From Lysobacterales bacterium CG_4_10_14_3_um_filter_64_11 (GTDB taxonomy: Bacteria > Pseudomonadota > Gammaproteobacteria > Xanthomonadales > Xanthomonadaceae): a stretch of DNA of 11,822 bases. Position 1 is the first letter of the stretch; each line of letters opens with the position of its first letter. Of the stretch, positions 1-6,595 are shown piece by piece. The position numbers were made by a program, and so were the translations under genes. The stretch is taken from positions 1-11,822 of the forward strand of contig PFJA01000092.1 in NCBI GenBank assembly GCA_002782905.1, given 5' to 3'. A model generated the notes under the pieces. It was not told the DNA's origin, did no database searches, and worked only from the letters and a program-made list of their open reading frames with translations.

Positions 1-84
1 GGCAACCACCACGTCCATCGGCAACAGTGATGCGACGACGGGCAGCAGCATCCGCCAGCACAGTAATCGGGTGAATCGGTTCAT
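1..84 (-). CDS. N-terminus of an exported protein, cut by the window edge
   Basis: This leftward reading frame opens with ATG at 84 and runs off the window at base 1, so only 28 codons are visible. They read MNRFTRLLCWRMLLPVVASL and then LPMDVVVA. This is a typical signal peptide: two arginines in the n-region, a hydrophobic core, and small residues where signal peptidase would cut. A strong Shine-Dalgarno sequence, AGGGAGG on the minus strand (89-95), lies 4 bases before the ATG and supports the start. The mature protein lies outside the window, so its function cannot be told. It diverges from the halogenase gene and may share the palindromic operator at 205-218. If that site belongs to a sugar regulon, a secreted glycoside hydrolase or similar protein would be a reasonable guess, but nothing in the visible part shows it. 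Confidence 0.7.
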   Translation of the reverse strand, partial: MNRFTRLLCWRMLLPVVASLLPMDVVVA

Positions 85-171
85 CGCGCCTCCCTTTGCC
101 CACCGTGTCGTGGTTCGGTTGCGGTGACTGGCGCCCGCCGTTCACCGCGCATCGCCTGCGGGTCGTTCTGC

Positions 172-199
172 ATCATAGGTGCAGTGCGCCGATCACCAA
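172..199 (-). promoter_or_regulatory. Candidate promoter of the leftward exported-protein gene
   Basis: Read on the minus strand, TTGGTG (194-199) is followed after 16 bases by TATGAT (172-177), a 5/6 match to the sigma-70 -10 box; the -35 match is weak (TTG only). Transcription would start near 165, about 80 bases before the leftward ATG. The palindrome at 205-218 lies just upstream of the -35 box. Called by eye. Confidence 0.4.
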
Positions 200-204
200 C
201 GATT

Positions 205-218
205 TGCATACGTATTCA
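205..218. promoter_or_regulatory. CG-centred palindrome, candidate LacI-family operator
   Basis: TGCATACGTATTCA is a 14-bp palindrome with one mismatched pair (207/216) and a perfect ATACGTAT core at 208-215. LacI-family repressors typically bind even palindromes with a central CG and TG...CA ends, and this site has both. It lies in the divergent gap, about 120 bp from the leftward ATG and 80 bp from the halogenase ATG, where one site could serve both genes. Which regulator binds is unknown, and no regulator gene for it is in the window. Confidence 0.45.
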
Positions 219-298
219 TTGCTGCTGCCGGCGCTGCTGCACCCTGCGCAGGGCGGCCAACAGGCGCTACAGTGGTGCCATTGAGGCGAGGATTGATC

Positions 299-1810
299 AT
301 GGAAAACGCTGATCGCGCGATTCGCAGCATCGTCATCCTCGGTGGCGGTACCGCCGGCTGGATGACCGCCGCGTCGCTCGCCAACACGCTGGGCAGCAAT
401 TGCCGGATCGAGCTGATCGAATCCGAAGCGATCGGCATCGTTGGCGTCGGCGAGGCCACGATCCCACCAATCAAGCTTTTCAACCATGCGCTGGGTATCG
501 ACGAAAACGTCTTTCTCAAGGCGAGCAAAGGCACCTTCAAGCTGGGCATCGAGTTCGTCAACTGGACACGGCTCGGGCAACGTTATTTCCATCCATTTGG
601 CCAGTTCGGCGCCGAATTCGATTCGGTGCCGCTGTATCAGTATTGGCTGCGCGAGCGTGCGCGTGGCGATGACACGCCGTTGCAGGATTACGCCATGGCC
701 TGGGTCGCGGCGCGCGACAACAAGTTCGCGCCACCGCTGGCCGACCGCCAGCGCATCCAGTCAACCTACGACTACGCCTATCATTTCGACGCTGGCCTGT
801 ACGCGCAATTCCTGCGCGTTTACGCCGAAGCGCGCGGCGTGCGCCGCAGTGAAGGCAAGGTGGTGGATGTCGCGCTGCGCGCCGAGGATGGCTTCATCCA
901 AAGCGTGAAGCTGGACGCCGGCAGCGTCATCGAAGGCGATCTTTTCATCGATTGTTCGGGCTTTCGCGGCGTGCTGATCGAAGACGCCCTGCACACCGGC
1001 TACGAGAATTGGCAGCACTGGCTGCCCTGCGATCGCGCGGTGGCGGTGGGCTGCACCCACGGCAGCGGCCCGCTCACGCCATACACCCGTTCCACCGCGC
1101 ATCAGGCCGGTTGGCAATGGCGGATTCCGCTGCAACACCGCATGGGCAATGGCCACGTGTATTGCAGCCAGTTCAGTAGCGACGATGAGGCAACGGCGGT
1201 GCTGCTGGCGAATCTGGAAGGCGAGCCGTTGGCCACACCGCGTCCGCTGCGCTTCACCACCGGCCGGCGCAAGGCGTTCTGGAACCGCAACTGCATCGCC
1301 ATCGGTCTGGCCGCCGGCTTCATGGAACCACTGGAATCGACCAGCATCCACTTGATCCAGAGCGCCATCGCTCGCTTGCTGGCGCTGTTCCCGGATCGTC
1401 ATTGCGAACCGCTGCTGGCGCACGAATACAACCGCATCACCGGCCAGGAATACGAGCGCGTGCGCGATTTCTTGATCCTGCATTACAAGGCCGTCGCCCG
1501 CGACGATGCGCCGCTGTGGCGTTACACCGCCGCGATGAACATCCCCGACACCCTGCGCTACAAGATCGATCAGTTCCGCAGTTCGGGGCGGATCGTCGCC
1601 GAACCGCTGGAGCTGTTCCAGAACCCGAACTGGCTGGCGGTGTTGATCGGCCAGGAGGTCTGGCCGCAGCACTACAGCGCGCTGGTGGACCTGCGCAGCG
1701 CCGTGGATGCCCCATGCCTGCTCGCCAGCCTGCGCCGCGTCAGCGCACAAGCCAGCGCCGCGCTGCCCGACCATGCGCACTACATCGCCCAGCATTGCCG
1801 CGCGGGGTAG
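299..1810 (+). CDS. FAD-dependent tryptophan-halogenase-family protein
   Basis: This 503-residue flavoprotein belongs to the tryptophan halogenase family (PF04820), whose typical members are 500-540 residues. From N to C it shows the FAD-binding Rossmann motif GGGTAGW (residues 15-21), the conserved lysine in TFKLGIEF (K81, matching the catalytic Lys79 of PrnA/RebH by context), the family signature WQWRIP (272-277), and PLEST (344-348), whose glutamate E346 matches the catalytic glutamate of PrnA. All main catalytic landmarks are therefore present. In characterised members FADH2 and O2 make hypochlorous acid, which the lysine delivers to an aromatic carbon. The frame is open upstream to 179, but ATG 299 is chosen because GAGG at 288-291 sits 7 bases before it and the Rossmann strand begins 10 residues later. 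No flavin reductase or biosynthetic cluster is adjacent. Members linked to TonB-dependent uptake genes in related bacteria have unknown substrates, so the substrate here is undetermined. Confidence 0.9.
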   Translation: MENADRAIRSIVILGGGTAGWMTAASLANTLGSNCRIELIESEAIGIVGVGEATIPPIKLFNHALGIDENVFLKASKGTFKLGIEFVNWTRLGQRYFHPFGQFGAEFDSVPLYQYWLRERARGDDTPLQDYAMAWVAARDNKFAPPLADRQRIQSTYDYAYHFDAGLYAQFLRVYAEARGVRRSEGKVVDVALRAEDGFIQSVKLDAGSVIEGDLFIDCSGFRGVLIEDALHTGYENWQHWLPCDRAVAVGCTHGSGPLTPYTRSTAHQAGWQWRIPLQHRMGNGHVYCSQFSSDDEATAVLLANLEGEPLATPRPLRFTTGRRKAFWNRNCIAIGLAAGFMEPLESTSIHLIQSAIARLLALFPDRHCEPLLAHEYNRITGQEYERVRDFLILHYKAVARDDAPLWRYTAAMNIPDTLRYKIDQFRSSGRIVAEPLELFQNPNWLAVLIGQEVWPQHYSALVDLRSAVDAPCLLASLRRVSAQASAALPDHAHYIAQHCRAG

Positions 1811-1837
1811 ATATCCGGGCTCGGGACTTTGCCGCGT

Positions 1838-1864
1838 GATGGGTTTCGCTGTGCTCCACCCATC
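1838..1864. repeat. REP-like palindromic element
   Basis: GATGGGT (1838-1844) and ACCCATC (1858-1864) form a 7-bp stem around a 13-base loop, TTCGCTGTGCTCC. From memory, this matches a very common proteobacterial intergenic repeat; translated on the minus strand it gives the MGGAQRNPS-type phrase seen in many spurious small ORFs. It lies 27 bp after the halogenase stop and could help to end or stabilise that transcript, but no U-run follows. Confidence 0.6.
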
Positions 1865-1962
1865 CTGCGGACGCGGGGCGCGGGGCGCGGGAAAGGCGCA
1901 CACCCACACCAACGGCGTCGAATGTGCCGGAACGGAATTGCGCCGTGGCCGCGCGATGAAAC

Positions 1963-2082
1963 GAGCAAGCACATTCACAGCACATGGATGTGCGGGCCGA
2001 GTGCGACATCGCGCCGTAAAGCACGCCGAGCATCGCAGTCGAATGCGGGAGCAAGGCACCGTTGTCTGAGCACAAGGATGTG
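1963..2082. repeat. Two diverged copies of a palindrome-bearing repeat
   Basis: CACATGGATGTG (1981-1992) and CACAAGGATGTG (2071-2082) match at 11 of 12 bases, and each can fold on itself. Each is preceded by GAGCAAG (1963-1969 and 2049-2055) and followed by CG. The shared order, GAGCAAG then the CACAnGGATGTG palindrome, suggests two degenerate units of one repeat family. Confidence 0.45.
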
Positions 2083-2254
2083 CGAGTTGGTGCCGGCCCA
2101 CATTCGGCGAGACGCACAGGGCACCGTCGAGGCAGGAGACGAGACGGCGTGCGATCCGGCGCAAGGCGTTTTCGGCACTTTTCCGCCGTGAAAAGAGCTG
2201 TGCCAGGCGCAGGCCGGTGAAAACGCGCTACACAGCTAACGGAACTGCGCAAAA

Positions 2255-2282
2255 CCGACACAACCTCCCGCACCGGTATAAT
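2255..2282 (+). promoter_or_regulatory. Promoter of tesB
   Basis: A perfect -10 box, TATAAT (2277-2282), lies 16 bases after CCGACA (2255-2260; 4/6 match to TTGACA). The expected start is near 2289, giving a leader of about 20 bases before the ATG at 2309. Confidence 0.6.
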
Positions 2283-2308
2283 TCCACGCCTACCGCACGG
2301 GCATCGCC

Positions 2309-3202
2309 ATGAACCCCCCCACCGCAAGCCAACACACCGCTGAGGCTGTGGTCGCCGAATTGGTTGACCTGCTGAACCTGGAGCGGCTCGAAGACAACCT
2401 GTTCCGAGGCCAGAGCCGCGACATTGGCACCAAGTACGTGTTTGGTGGTCAGGTACTCGGGCAATCGCTGTCAGCGGCACAACAAACCGTCGCTGGCGAT
2501 CGCGTGGTGCATTCGCTGCATGCCTATTTTCTGCGCGCCGGTGATGTCGATCATCCGATCATCTATGACGTGGATCGTGCCCGCGACGGCAAAAGCTTTT
2601 CGGTGCGGCGGGTGACCGCGATCCAGCACGGCCAGCCGATTCTGGTGGCGGCGATTTCGTTTCACCATCCCGAGCCGGGCGCCGAACACCAGATTTCGAT
2701 GCCCGAAGTACCTCTCCCCGAAGACCTGCCGCCGGCCGAGCCGCTGGATGCCGACACCCTGGCGCTGTTGTCGCCCAAGTTGCAGCGCTGGGTCGATCGC
2801 GGCGGCCCGTTCGAGTTTCGTCACGTCTACCCGCGCAACGAGTTCAAACCGAGCAAGCGCCCACCGTATCAGCAGGTCTGGTTCCGGCTTGCTGGTCGCA
2901 TCGGCGACGACAGCGCGCAGCACCGCGCGATGCTTGCCTATGCCTCGGATTTTCACCTGATCGGCACCACCACCTTCCCGCACGGCATCAGCTACTTTCT
3001 GCCCAATGTGCAGATGGCCAGCCTCGATCATGCGTTGTGGTTCCACCGCCCGTTTCGCATCGACGAATGGCTGCTGTATGCCTGTGACAGCCCCAGCGCA
3101 CAGGGCAGCCGCGGGCTGGCGCGTGGCATGATTTACGACCGCAACGGGGTGTTGGTGGCGTCCACTGCACAGGAAGGTTTGATCCGCGTACTGGCAGACT
3201 GA
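2309..3202 (+). CDS. tesB: Acyl-CoA thioesterase II (TesB)
   Basis: This 297-residue double-hotdog thioesterase hydrolyses fatty acyl-CoA to free fatty acid and CoA in the cytoplasm; E. coli TesB has 286 residues. The N-terminal hotdog has GGQVLGQSL and the stretch HSLHAYFLRAGD. The C-terminal hotdog has YASDFHL, DHALWFHRPF and ASTAQEGLIR. Against the E. coli catalytic triad Asp204-Thr228-Gln278, the equivalents by context are D214, S238 and Q288. The threonine is thus replaced by serine, which keeps a hydroxyl. The start ATG follows the promoter at 2255-2282 by about 20 bases and has only a weak Shine-Dalgarno sequence. The gene appears monocistronic: a long inverted repeat begins at the last base of its stop codon. 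Confidence 0.93.
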   Translation: MNPPTASQHTAEAVVAELVDLLNLERLEDNLFRGQSRDIGTKYVFGGQVLGQSLSAAQQTVAGDRVVHSLHAYFLRAGDVDHPIIYDVDRARDGKSFSVRRVTAIQHGQPILVAAISFHHPEPGAEHQISMPEVPLPEDLPPAEPLDADTLALLSPKLQRWVDRGGPFEFRHVYPRNEFKPSKRPPYQQVWFRLAGRIGDDSAQHRAMLAYASDFHLIGTTTFPHGISYFLPNVQMASLDHALWFHRPFRIDEWLLYACDSPSAQGSRGLARGMIYDRNGVLVASTAQEGLIRVLAD

Positions 3203-3259
3203 CGGTCATGGCACCGCTCGCCGCGCCAGATCATGAAAATCGCTCGCAGCCATGACCGT
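3202..3259. terminator. Long inverted repeat directly after tesB
   Basis: ACGGTCATGGC (3202-3212) and GCCATGACCGT (3249-3259) are perfect 11-bp inverted copies separated by 36 bases. The left arm begins on the last base of the tesB stop codon. No clear U-run follows, so this may be a weak or Rho-assisted terminator, an mRNA-end stabiliser, or a small mobile repeat. Confidence 0.4.
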
Positions 3260-3272
3260 TTCCCGCTCCCTG

Positions 3273-3293
3273 CCCTCTTCCGGCGGGAGAGGG
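3273..3293. repeat. CCCTCT/AGAGGG hairpin repeat
   Basis: CCCTCT (3273-3278) pairs with AGAGGG (3288-3293), and the stem extends inward through a T-G wobble and two C-G pairs to a 3-base loop. CCCTC...GAGGG hairpins of this kind are, from memory, abundant between genes in xanthomonads. A second inverted repeat, CGAAAC/GTTTCG (3299-3304 and 3315-3320), follows just before the next Shine-Dalgarno sequence. Confidence 0.45.
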
Positions 3294-3337
3294 GGCAACG
3301 AAACGCTTCGCGTTGTTTCGCGCTCAAGGAGTAAACG

Positions 3338-3742
3338 ATGCGTCAGGTTTTCAGTTCAGCGCGTCTGGAAAATGTCGAAGGTGTGGCCCGGCTGCTCAAC
3401 GAGCAGGGGATTGAAACCTACATCAGCCAGTCGCGCAGCTACAAGGGCAATCGCCGCGCCACGTTCAGCTATGCCGACAGCGGTCGTAGCGACAGCTCGC
3501 AATGGCCAGCGGTGTGGATCGTCCGGGCCGAGGATCAGCCGCGAGCGCGCGAGCTGTTGCGTGAAGCCGGGCTGCTGACCGCAACGAGCAAACCAACCTA
3601 CCTGCCGCAGGTGGAGATCGATCCAGCGCGCGTCGCAAACCGGCCGCTGAGCGCAGCCTGGGTGTTGCGCCTGCGGCTGCTGGTGCTGGCGGCAATCGCC
3701 GGGCTCACGCTGCTGATCTATCGCCACGTGATGTCCGGTTGA
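3338..3742 (+). CDS. DUF2007-type small protein with C-terminal membrane anchor
   Basis: This 134-residue protein has an N-terminal domain (about residues 1-82) resembling DUF2007/PF09413, seen in MRQVFSSARLENVEGVARLL at the start and VWIVRAEDQPRARELLREAG at 59-78. It continues through a proline-containing linker to one hydrophobic segment (about 108-128, WVLRLRLLVLAAIAGLTLLI) and a short polar tail. The layout suggests a cytoplasmic domain tethered to the inner membrane by its C-terminus. From memory, xanthomonad relatives are annotated 'pathogenicity-like protein' without an established function. The family is labelled a putative signal-transducing protein, but no biochemical role is known to me. 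AAGGAG (3326-3331) lies 6 bases before the ATG and fixes the start. Confidence 0.8.
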   Translation: MRQVFSSARLENVEGVARLLNEQGIETYISQSRSYKGNRRATFSYADSGRSDSSQWPAVWIVRAEDQPRARELLREAGLLTATSKPTYLPQVEIDPARVANRPLSAAWVLRLRLLVLAAIAGLTLLIYRHVMSG

Positions 3743-3827
3743 GGCAAACGCCCGCGAACCCTCGACAACCGTCGGCGCAAGCGGCGCGCAACGGCTGCAA
3801 GCCAGCACATGGGGTTACGATGCAGCC

Positions 3828-4535
3828 ATGCAACAGCGCACCACCATCCGATTGTTCCAGACCGGCGAGCATCGCTGCGGCTATTTCGTCGAGCGCATGG
3901 CACGCGACCTGCTGCTCGATCCGCACGACGCGCATATCGCTGATGCCTACCCTGCGGCGCTGGCCAGCGGCTTCCGCCGCAGTGGCGGCCACGTCTACCG
4001 GCCGCATTGCCACGGCTGCAGGGCCTGTGTCGCAGTGCGGCTTGTGGCCGCCGCATTCAGCCCCAGCCGCAGTCAGCGCCGCTGCCTTGCCGACAACCGC
4101 CACGTGCAGGCGCAGGTGGCACCGGCGCAGCGCAGCGATGAACATTTCTCGCTGTACCGGCGCTATTTGGCGGCGCGCCACGCCGGCGCCGGCATGGACG
4201 ATCCGACACCGGAGGATTTCGACCAGTTCCTGTGCGGCCGCTGGAGTCAGACCCGCTTTCTGGAGTTGCGTGAATCCGGGCGTCTGCTGGCGGTTGCAGT
4301 CACCGACCAGTTGCCCGATGCGCTGTCGGCGGTATACACCTTTTTTGAGCCGGAATTGGCCGCTCGCAGCCTCGGCACGCTGGCGGTGTTGCACCAAGTA
4401 CGCTGGGCGCAACGTGCCCACTTGCGTCATGTGTACCTGGGCTACTGGATCGCCGGTCACCCGAAAATGGATTACAAGGTGCGCTTCGCGCCGCTGGAGT
4501 GCCTCGACAACGGGCGCTGGGTGCCCCGTGCCTGA
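3828..4535 (+). CDS. bpt: Aspartate/glutamate leucyltransferase (Bpt), N-degron pathway
   Basis: This 235-residue protein matches the bacterial Bpt group of the arginyl-tRNA-protein transferase family (usual length about 235-250). Known members transfer leucine from Leu-tRNA to proteins with N-terminal Asp or Glu, marking them for ClpS/ClpAP degradation. Visible landmarks are CGYF with C17 near the N-terminus, YRPHCHGCRACVAVR (C61, C64, C67), the GNAT-like core FFEPELAARSLGTLAV, and the C-terminal signature GYWI(x)G(x)2KM(x)YK(x)2FAPLE (about 205-226). Family cysteines and the C-terminal signature are intact, so the enzyme should be active. No strong Shine-Dalgarno sequence precedes ATG 3828; GGGG at 3811-3814 is distant. 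Another ATG at 3820 is out of frame. clpS and aat, which often accompany bpt, are not in the window. Confidence 0.93.
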   Translation: MQQRTTIRLFQTGEHRCGYFVERMARDLLLDPHDAHIADAYPAALASGFRRSGGHVYRPHCHGCRACVAVRLVAAAFSPSRSQRRCLADNRHVQAQVAPAQRSDEHFSLYRRYLAARHAGAGMDDPTPEDFDQFLCGRWSQTRFLELRESGRLLAVAVTDQLPDALSAVYTFFEPELAARSLGTLAVLHQVRWAQRAHLRHVYLGYWIAGHPKMDYKVRFAPLECLDNGRWVPRA

Positions 4536-4568
4536 TGCCACACGCGCCTGCCATGCGAGAATTGCAGC

Positions 4569-5744
4569 ATGACCCGATTACTCGTGCTTGCCCTGAGCAG
4601 CCTGCTGCTGTCGTGTTCACCGGCCAACGGTGACATGACCACACCCGTCACCGTGCGCTTCGCCACCTTCAACACCTCGCTGTATGCCGACAGCGACGGC
4701 GGCTTGTTGGCGCGGTTGCAGAACAACGACCTGGCGGCACGCAAGGTCGCAGCCATCATCCAGCACCAGCGCCCGGATGTGCTGTTGCTCAACGAGTTCG
4801 ATTACGACGCCGAGGGCAAGGCGGCCGAACGGTTCGTGCGCGATTATCTGGCGGTCAGCCAGTTCGGCGCACCGGCGATCAGCTATCCGCATCGGTTCAG
4901 TGGTCCGGTGAATACCGGCGTCCCCAGCGGCCTGGATCTGGATGGCGATGGCCGCAATGATGGCCCCGGCGATGCCTGGGGCTTTGGCCGCCATCCCGGG
5001 CAATACGGTTTGCTGGTGTTATCGCGCTATCCGCTCGATGCCAGCGCCACGCGCAGCTTCCAGCACTTTCGCTGGGCCGATCTACCCGCTGCGCTGGCAC
5101 CGAAAAACCCGGCGACCGGCGCGGCGTTTTACCCCGACGCGGTCTGGCGGCAACTGCGTCTGTCATCGAAATCGCACTGGGACGTGCCGATCCACACACC
5201 GCTGGGGGTGATCCATTTTCTGGTCGCGCACCCGACACCGCCGGTATTTGATGGCGCGGAAAACCGCAACGGCCTGCGCAACCACGATGAGATCCGCTTG
5301 TGGGCCGACTATGTGTCCGGCGAAACCATCGACTGGCTCTACGATGATGCTGGCGTGCGGGGTGGCTTGGCGCAAGATGCCGCCTTTGTGATCGCCGGCG
5401 ACCTCAACGCCGATCCGGTCGATGGCGATGGCTACCAGCAGCCGGTGCGCTTGCTGCTCGATCATCCACGCATCGATGCGCGTTTCGTGCCCACCTCCAC
5501 CGGCGCACGCGCGCAAGCCGCACGTTACGGCCTGGCGCGCACGGGCAACGTAGCCACCCACACCGGTGATTTTGGCCCCAGCGCCGGCACCCTGCGCATC
5601 GATTACGTATTGCCCTCGCGGCAACTGGCGGTGCGCGATGGCGGCGTGTTCTGGCCCGCCGCTGGCGAACCCGGCCACGACTGGATCGATGCCAGCGACC
5701 ATCACATGGTCTGGCTCGACCTGACGATCAAGGGAACTCCTTGA
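4569..5744 (+). CDS. Lipoprotein of the endonuclease/exonuclease/phosphatase fold
   Basis: This 391-residue protein begins with a lipoprotein signal, MTRLLVLALSSLLLSC, with the lipidated cysteine at C16 followed by serine, which predicts outer-membrane retention. The rest shows the EEP (PF03372) catalytic set in order: N35 in FATFNTS, E76 in LLLNEFD, D278 and N280 in GDLNADP, D345 in RIDYVLPS, and the terminal D377-H378 in SDHH. An intact metal site of this kind cleaves phosphodiester or phosphomonoester bonds; the substrate (nucleic acid, inositol phosphate, sphingolipid or other) cannot be read from the sequence. The loop D123-D131 (DLDGDGRND) follows the DxDxDGxxD calcium-binding pattern and lies in a large insertion (about 105-145). 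The gene begins 33 bp after bpt and could be co-transcribed, although the functions look unrelated. Confidence 0.88.
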   Translation: MTRLLVLALSSLLLSCSPANGDMTTPVTVRFATFNTSLYADSDGGLLARLQNNDLAARKVAAIIQHQRPDVLLLNEFDYDAEGKAAERFVRDYLAVSQFGAPAISYPHRFSGPVNTGVPSGLDLDGDGRNDGPGDAWGFGRHPGQYGLLVLSRYPLDASATRSFQHFRWADLPAALAPKNPATGAAFYPDAVWRQLRLSSKSHWDVPIHTPLGVIHFLVAHPTPPVFDGAENRNGLRNHDEIRLWADYVSGETIDWLYDDAGVRGGLAQDAAFVIAGDLNADPVDGDGYQQPVRLLLDHPRIDARFVPTSTGARAQAARYGLARTGNVATHTGDFGPSAGTLRIDYVLPSRQLAVRDGGVFWPAAGEPGHDWIDASDHHMVWLDLTIKGTP

Positions 5745-5811
5745 AACCTGCTGCGCGACCCAGTTGCTGCGTTGCGCGGTGCGCGAAATCCTCATCTACC
5801 GGCATGTACAC

Positions 5812-5838
5812 TGCGGTTCCTGCGGTTCCTGCGGTTCC
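5812..5838. repeat. Three tandem copies of a 9-bp unit
   Basis: TGCGGTTCC occurs three times without a gap (5812-5820, 5821-5829, 5830-5838), followed by a degenerate TGCGCTCC. It lies between the EEP gene and the next start. A copy number of three in a short array suggests possible slippage variation, but nothing shows a role. Confidence 0.8.
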
Positions 5839-5919
5839 TGCGCTCCGTACGCCTTGCCCTGCGGCCGCTCGCGTCGGTTTCGAGAGGTTCCTCAGCCTTA
5901 AAACCACCAAGGAGTAACC

Positions 5920-6513
5920 ATGGCTTTTCTCGAACCCCTGCCGCCGGAAACCACACCCGAGTTGGCCGATACGTTTGCCCAATTCCAGCACATTCTCGGC
6001 TTCGTGCCCAACTCACTGCTGACCATGCAGCGCAAGCCGGCGATGGTGCTGGGCTTTGGCGTATTGACGCGCGCGGTGATGGCGCCCGACAGCGAGGTTG
6101 ACCTGGGTTTCAAGCGAGTGATCGCGCATTTTTGCTCGCGTGCCGCCGGTTGCCAGTACTGCATGGCGCATTCGCTGGCAGCAGCGAAAATTCACGGCAT
6201 CAGCGACGACAAAGTTGCCGCGATCTGGGACTACCAAAGCTCGCCGCTGTACAGCGAGGCCGAGCGTGCCGCGCTGGATTTTGCTCTGGCCGCCGGCAGC
6301 GTGCCCAATGGCGTCGACCAGGAAATCTTCGATCGCCTGCGCCAGCATTGGAGCGAAAACCAGATCGTCGAGATTCTCGCGGTGATTTGCCTGTACGGTT
6401 TTCTCAACCGCTGGAACGACTCGCTCGCCACCACACTGGAGGCCGAGCCGGCGCAACTGGGCAAGGACGTGCTGGCGCAAGGCGGCTGGACCGGTCACCG
6501 GCACGGGGTGTAA
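5920..6513 (+). CDS. Carboxymuconolactone decarboxylase/AhpD-family protein
   Basis: This 197-residue all-alpha protein resembles the carboxymuconolactone decarboxylase family (PF02627), in the alkylhydroperoxidase-like branch rather than the true decarboxylase. The key motif is GCQYCMAHS, with the redox CxxC pair C78 and C81 followed by H84, preceded by the helix VDLGFKRVIAHF. AhpD-like proteins use such cysteines with a nearby Glu/His relay to reduce peroxides; the actual substrate here is unknown. The later segment YSEAERAALDFALAAG and the helix NQIVEILAVICLYGFLNRWND are typical of this fold. AAGGAG (5909-5914) lies 5 bases before the ATG and fixes the start. No AhpC or dihydrolipoamide partner is adjacent, so it looks monocistronic. 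Confidence 0.85.
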   Translation: MAFLEPLPPETTPELADTFAQFQHILGFVPNSLLTMQRKPAMVLGFGVLTRAVMAPDSEVDLGFKRVIAHFCSRAAGCQYCMAHSLAAAKIHGISDDKVAAIWDYQSSPLYSEAERAALDFALAAGSVPNGVDQEIFDRLRQHWSENQIVEILAVICLYGFLNRWNDSLATTLEAEPAQLGKDVLAQGGWTGHRHGV

Positions 6514-6562
6514 CGGGCCACGAACTGGATAAAACCTGCGGCACGCGCCAATGCTTTTGCGG

Positions 6563-6595
6563 GCGCCGGCCCCAGATCACGTCCGGGGCGGGCGC
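6563..6595. terminator. Strong GC hairpin after the AhpD-like gene
   Basis: GCGCCgGCCCC (6563-6573) pairs with GGGGCgGGCGC (6585-6595): ten pairs with one G-G mismatch and an 11-base loop. It lies 50 bp after the AhpD-like stop and about 170 bp before the next promoter. It has no U-run on either strand, so it is an imperfect terminator at best, perhaps a transcript-end stabiliser. Confidence 0.4.

Larger units (their letters stand above)
1811..2308. other. Gene-free 498-bp stretch rich in short palindromic repeats
   Basis: No convincing gene lies here; the open frames in it have unlikely composition and cross into neighbouring genes. It holds a REP-like hairpin (1838-1864), a GC-rich run of CGCGGGG units (1872-1891), two copies 90 bp apart of a CACAnGGATGTG palindrome (1981-1992 and 2071-2082), a 6-bp inverted repeat CTTTTC/GAAAAG (2178-2183 and 2190-2195), and the tesB promoter (2255-2282). 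The stretch looks like a landing zone for small repeats between two unrelated genes. Confidence 0.7.

Noticed and set aside
179..298. 40-codon N-terminal extension of the halogenase
   Set aside because: The extension is not like the family, the Shine-Dalgarno favours ATG 299, and the extension would cover the operator-like palindrome and the leftward promoter.
761..2164. 467-codon open frame on the minus strand
   Set aside because: It runs antisense through the halogenase gene, whose motifs are clear, and ends in the repeat-rich gap. High GC at third codon positions creates such antisense frames.
2178..2195. CTTTTC/GAAAAG inverted repeat as a terminator
   Set aside because: The stem is only 6 bp and AT-rich with no U-run, and it is more than 350 bp from the halogenase stop.
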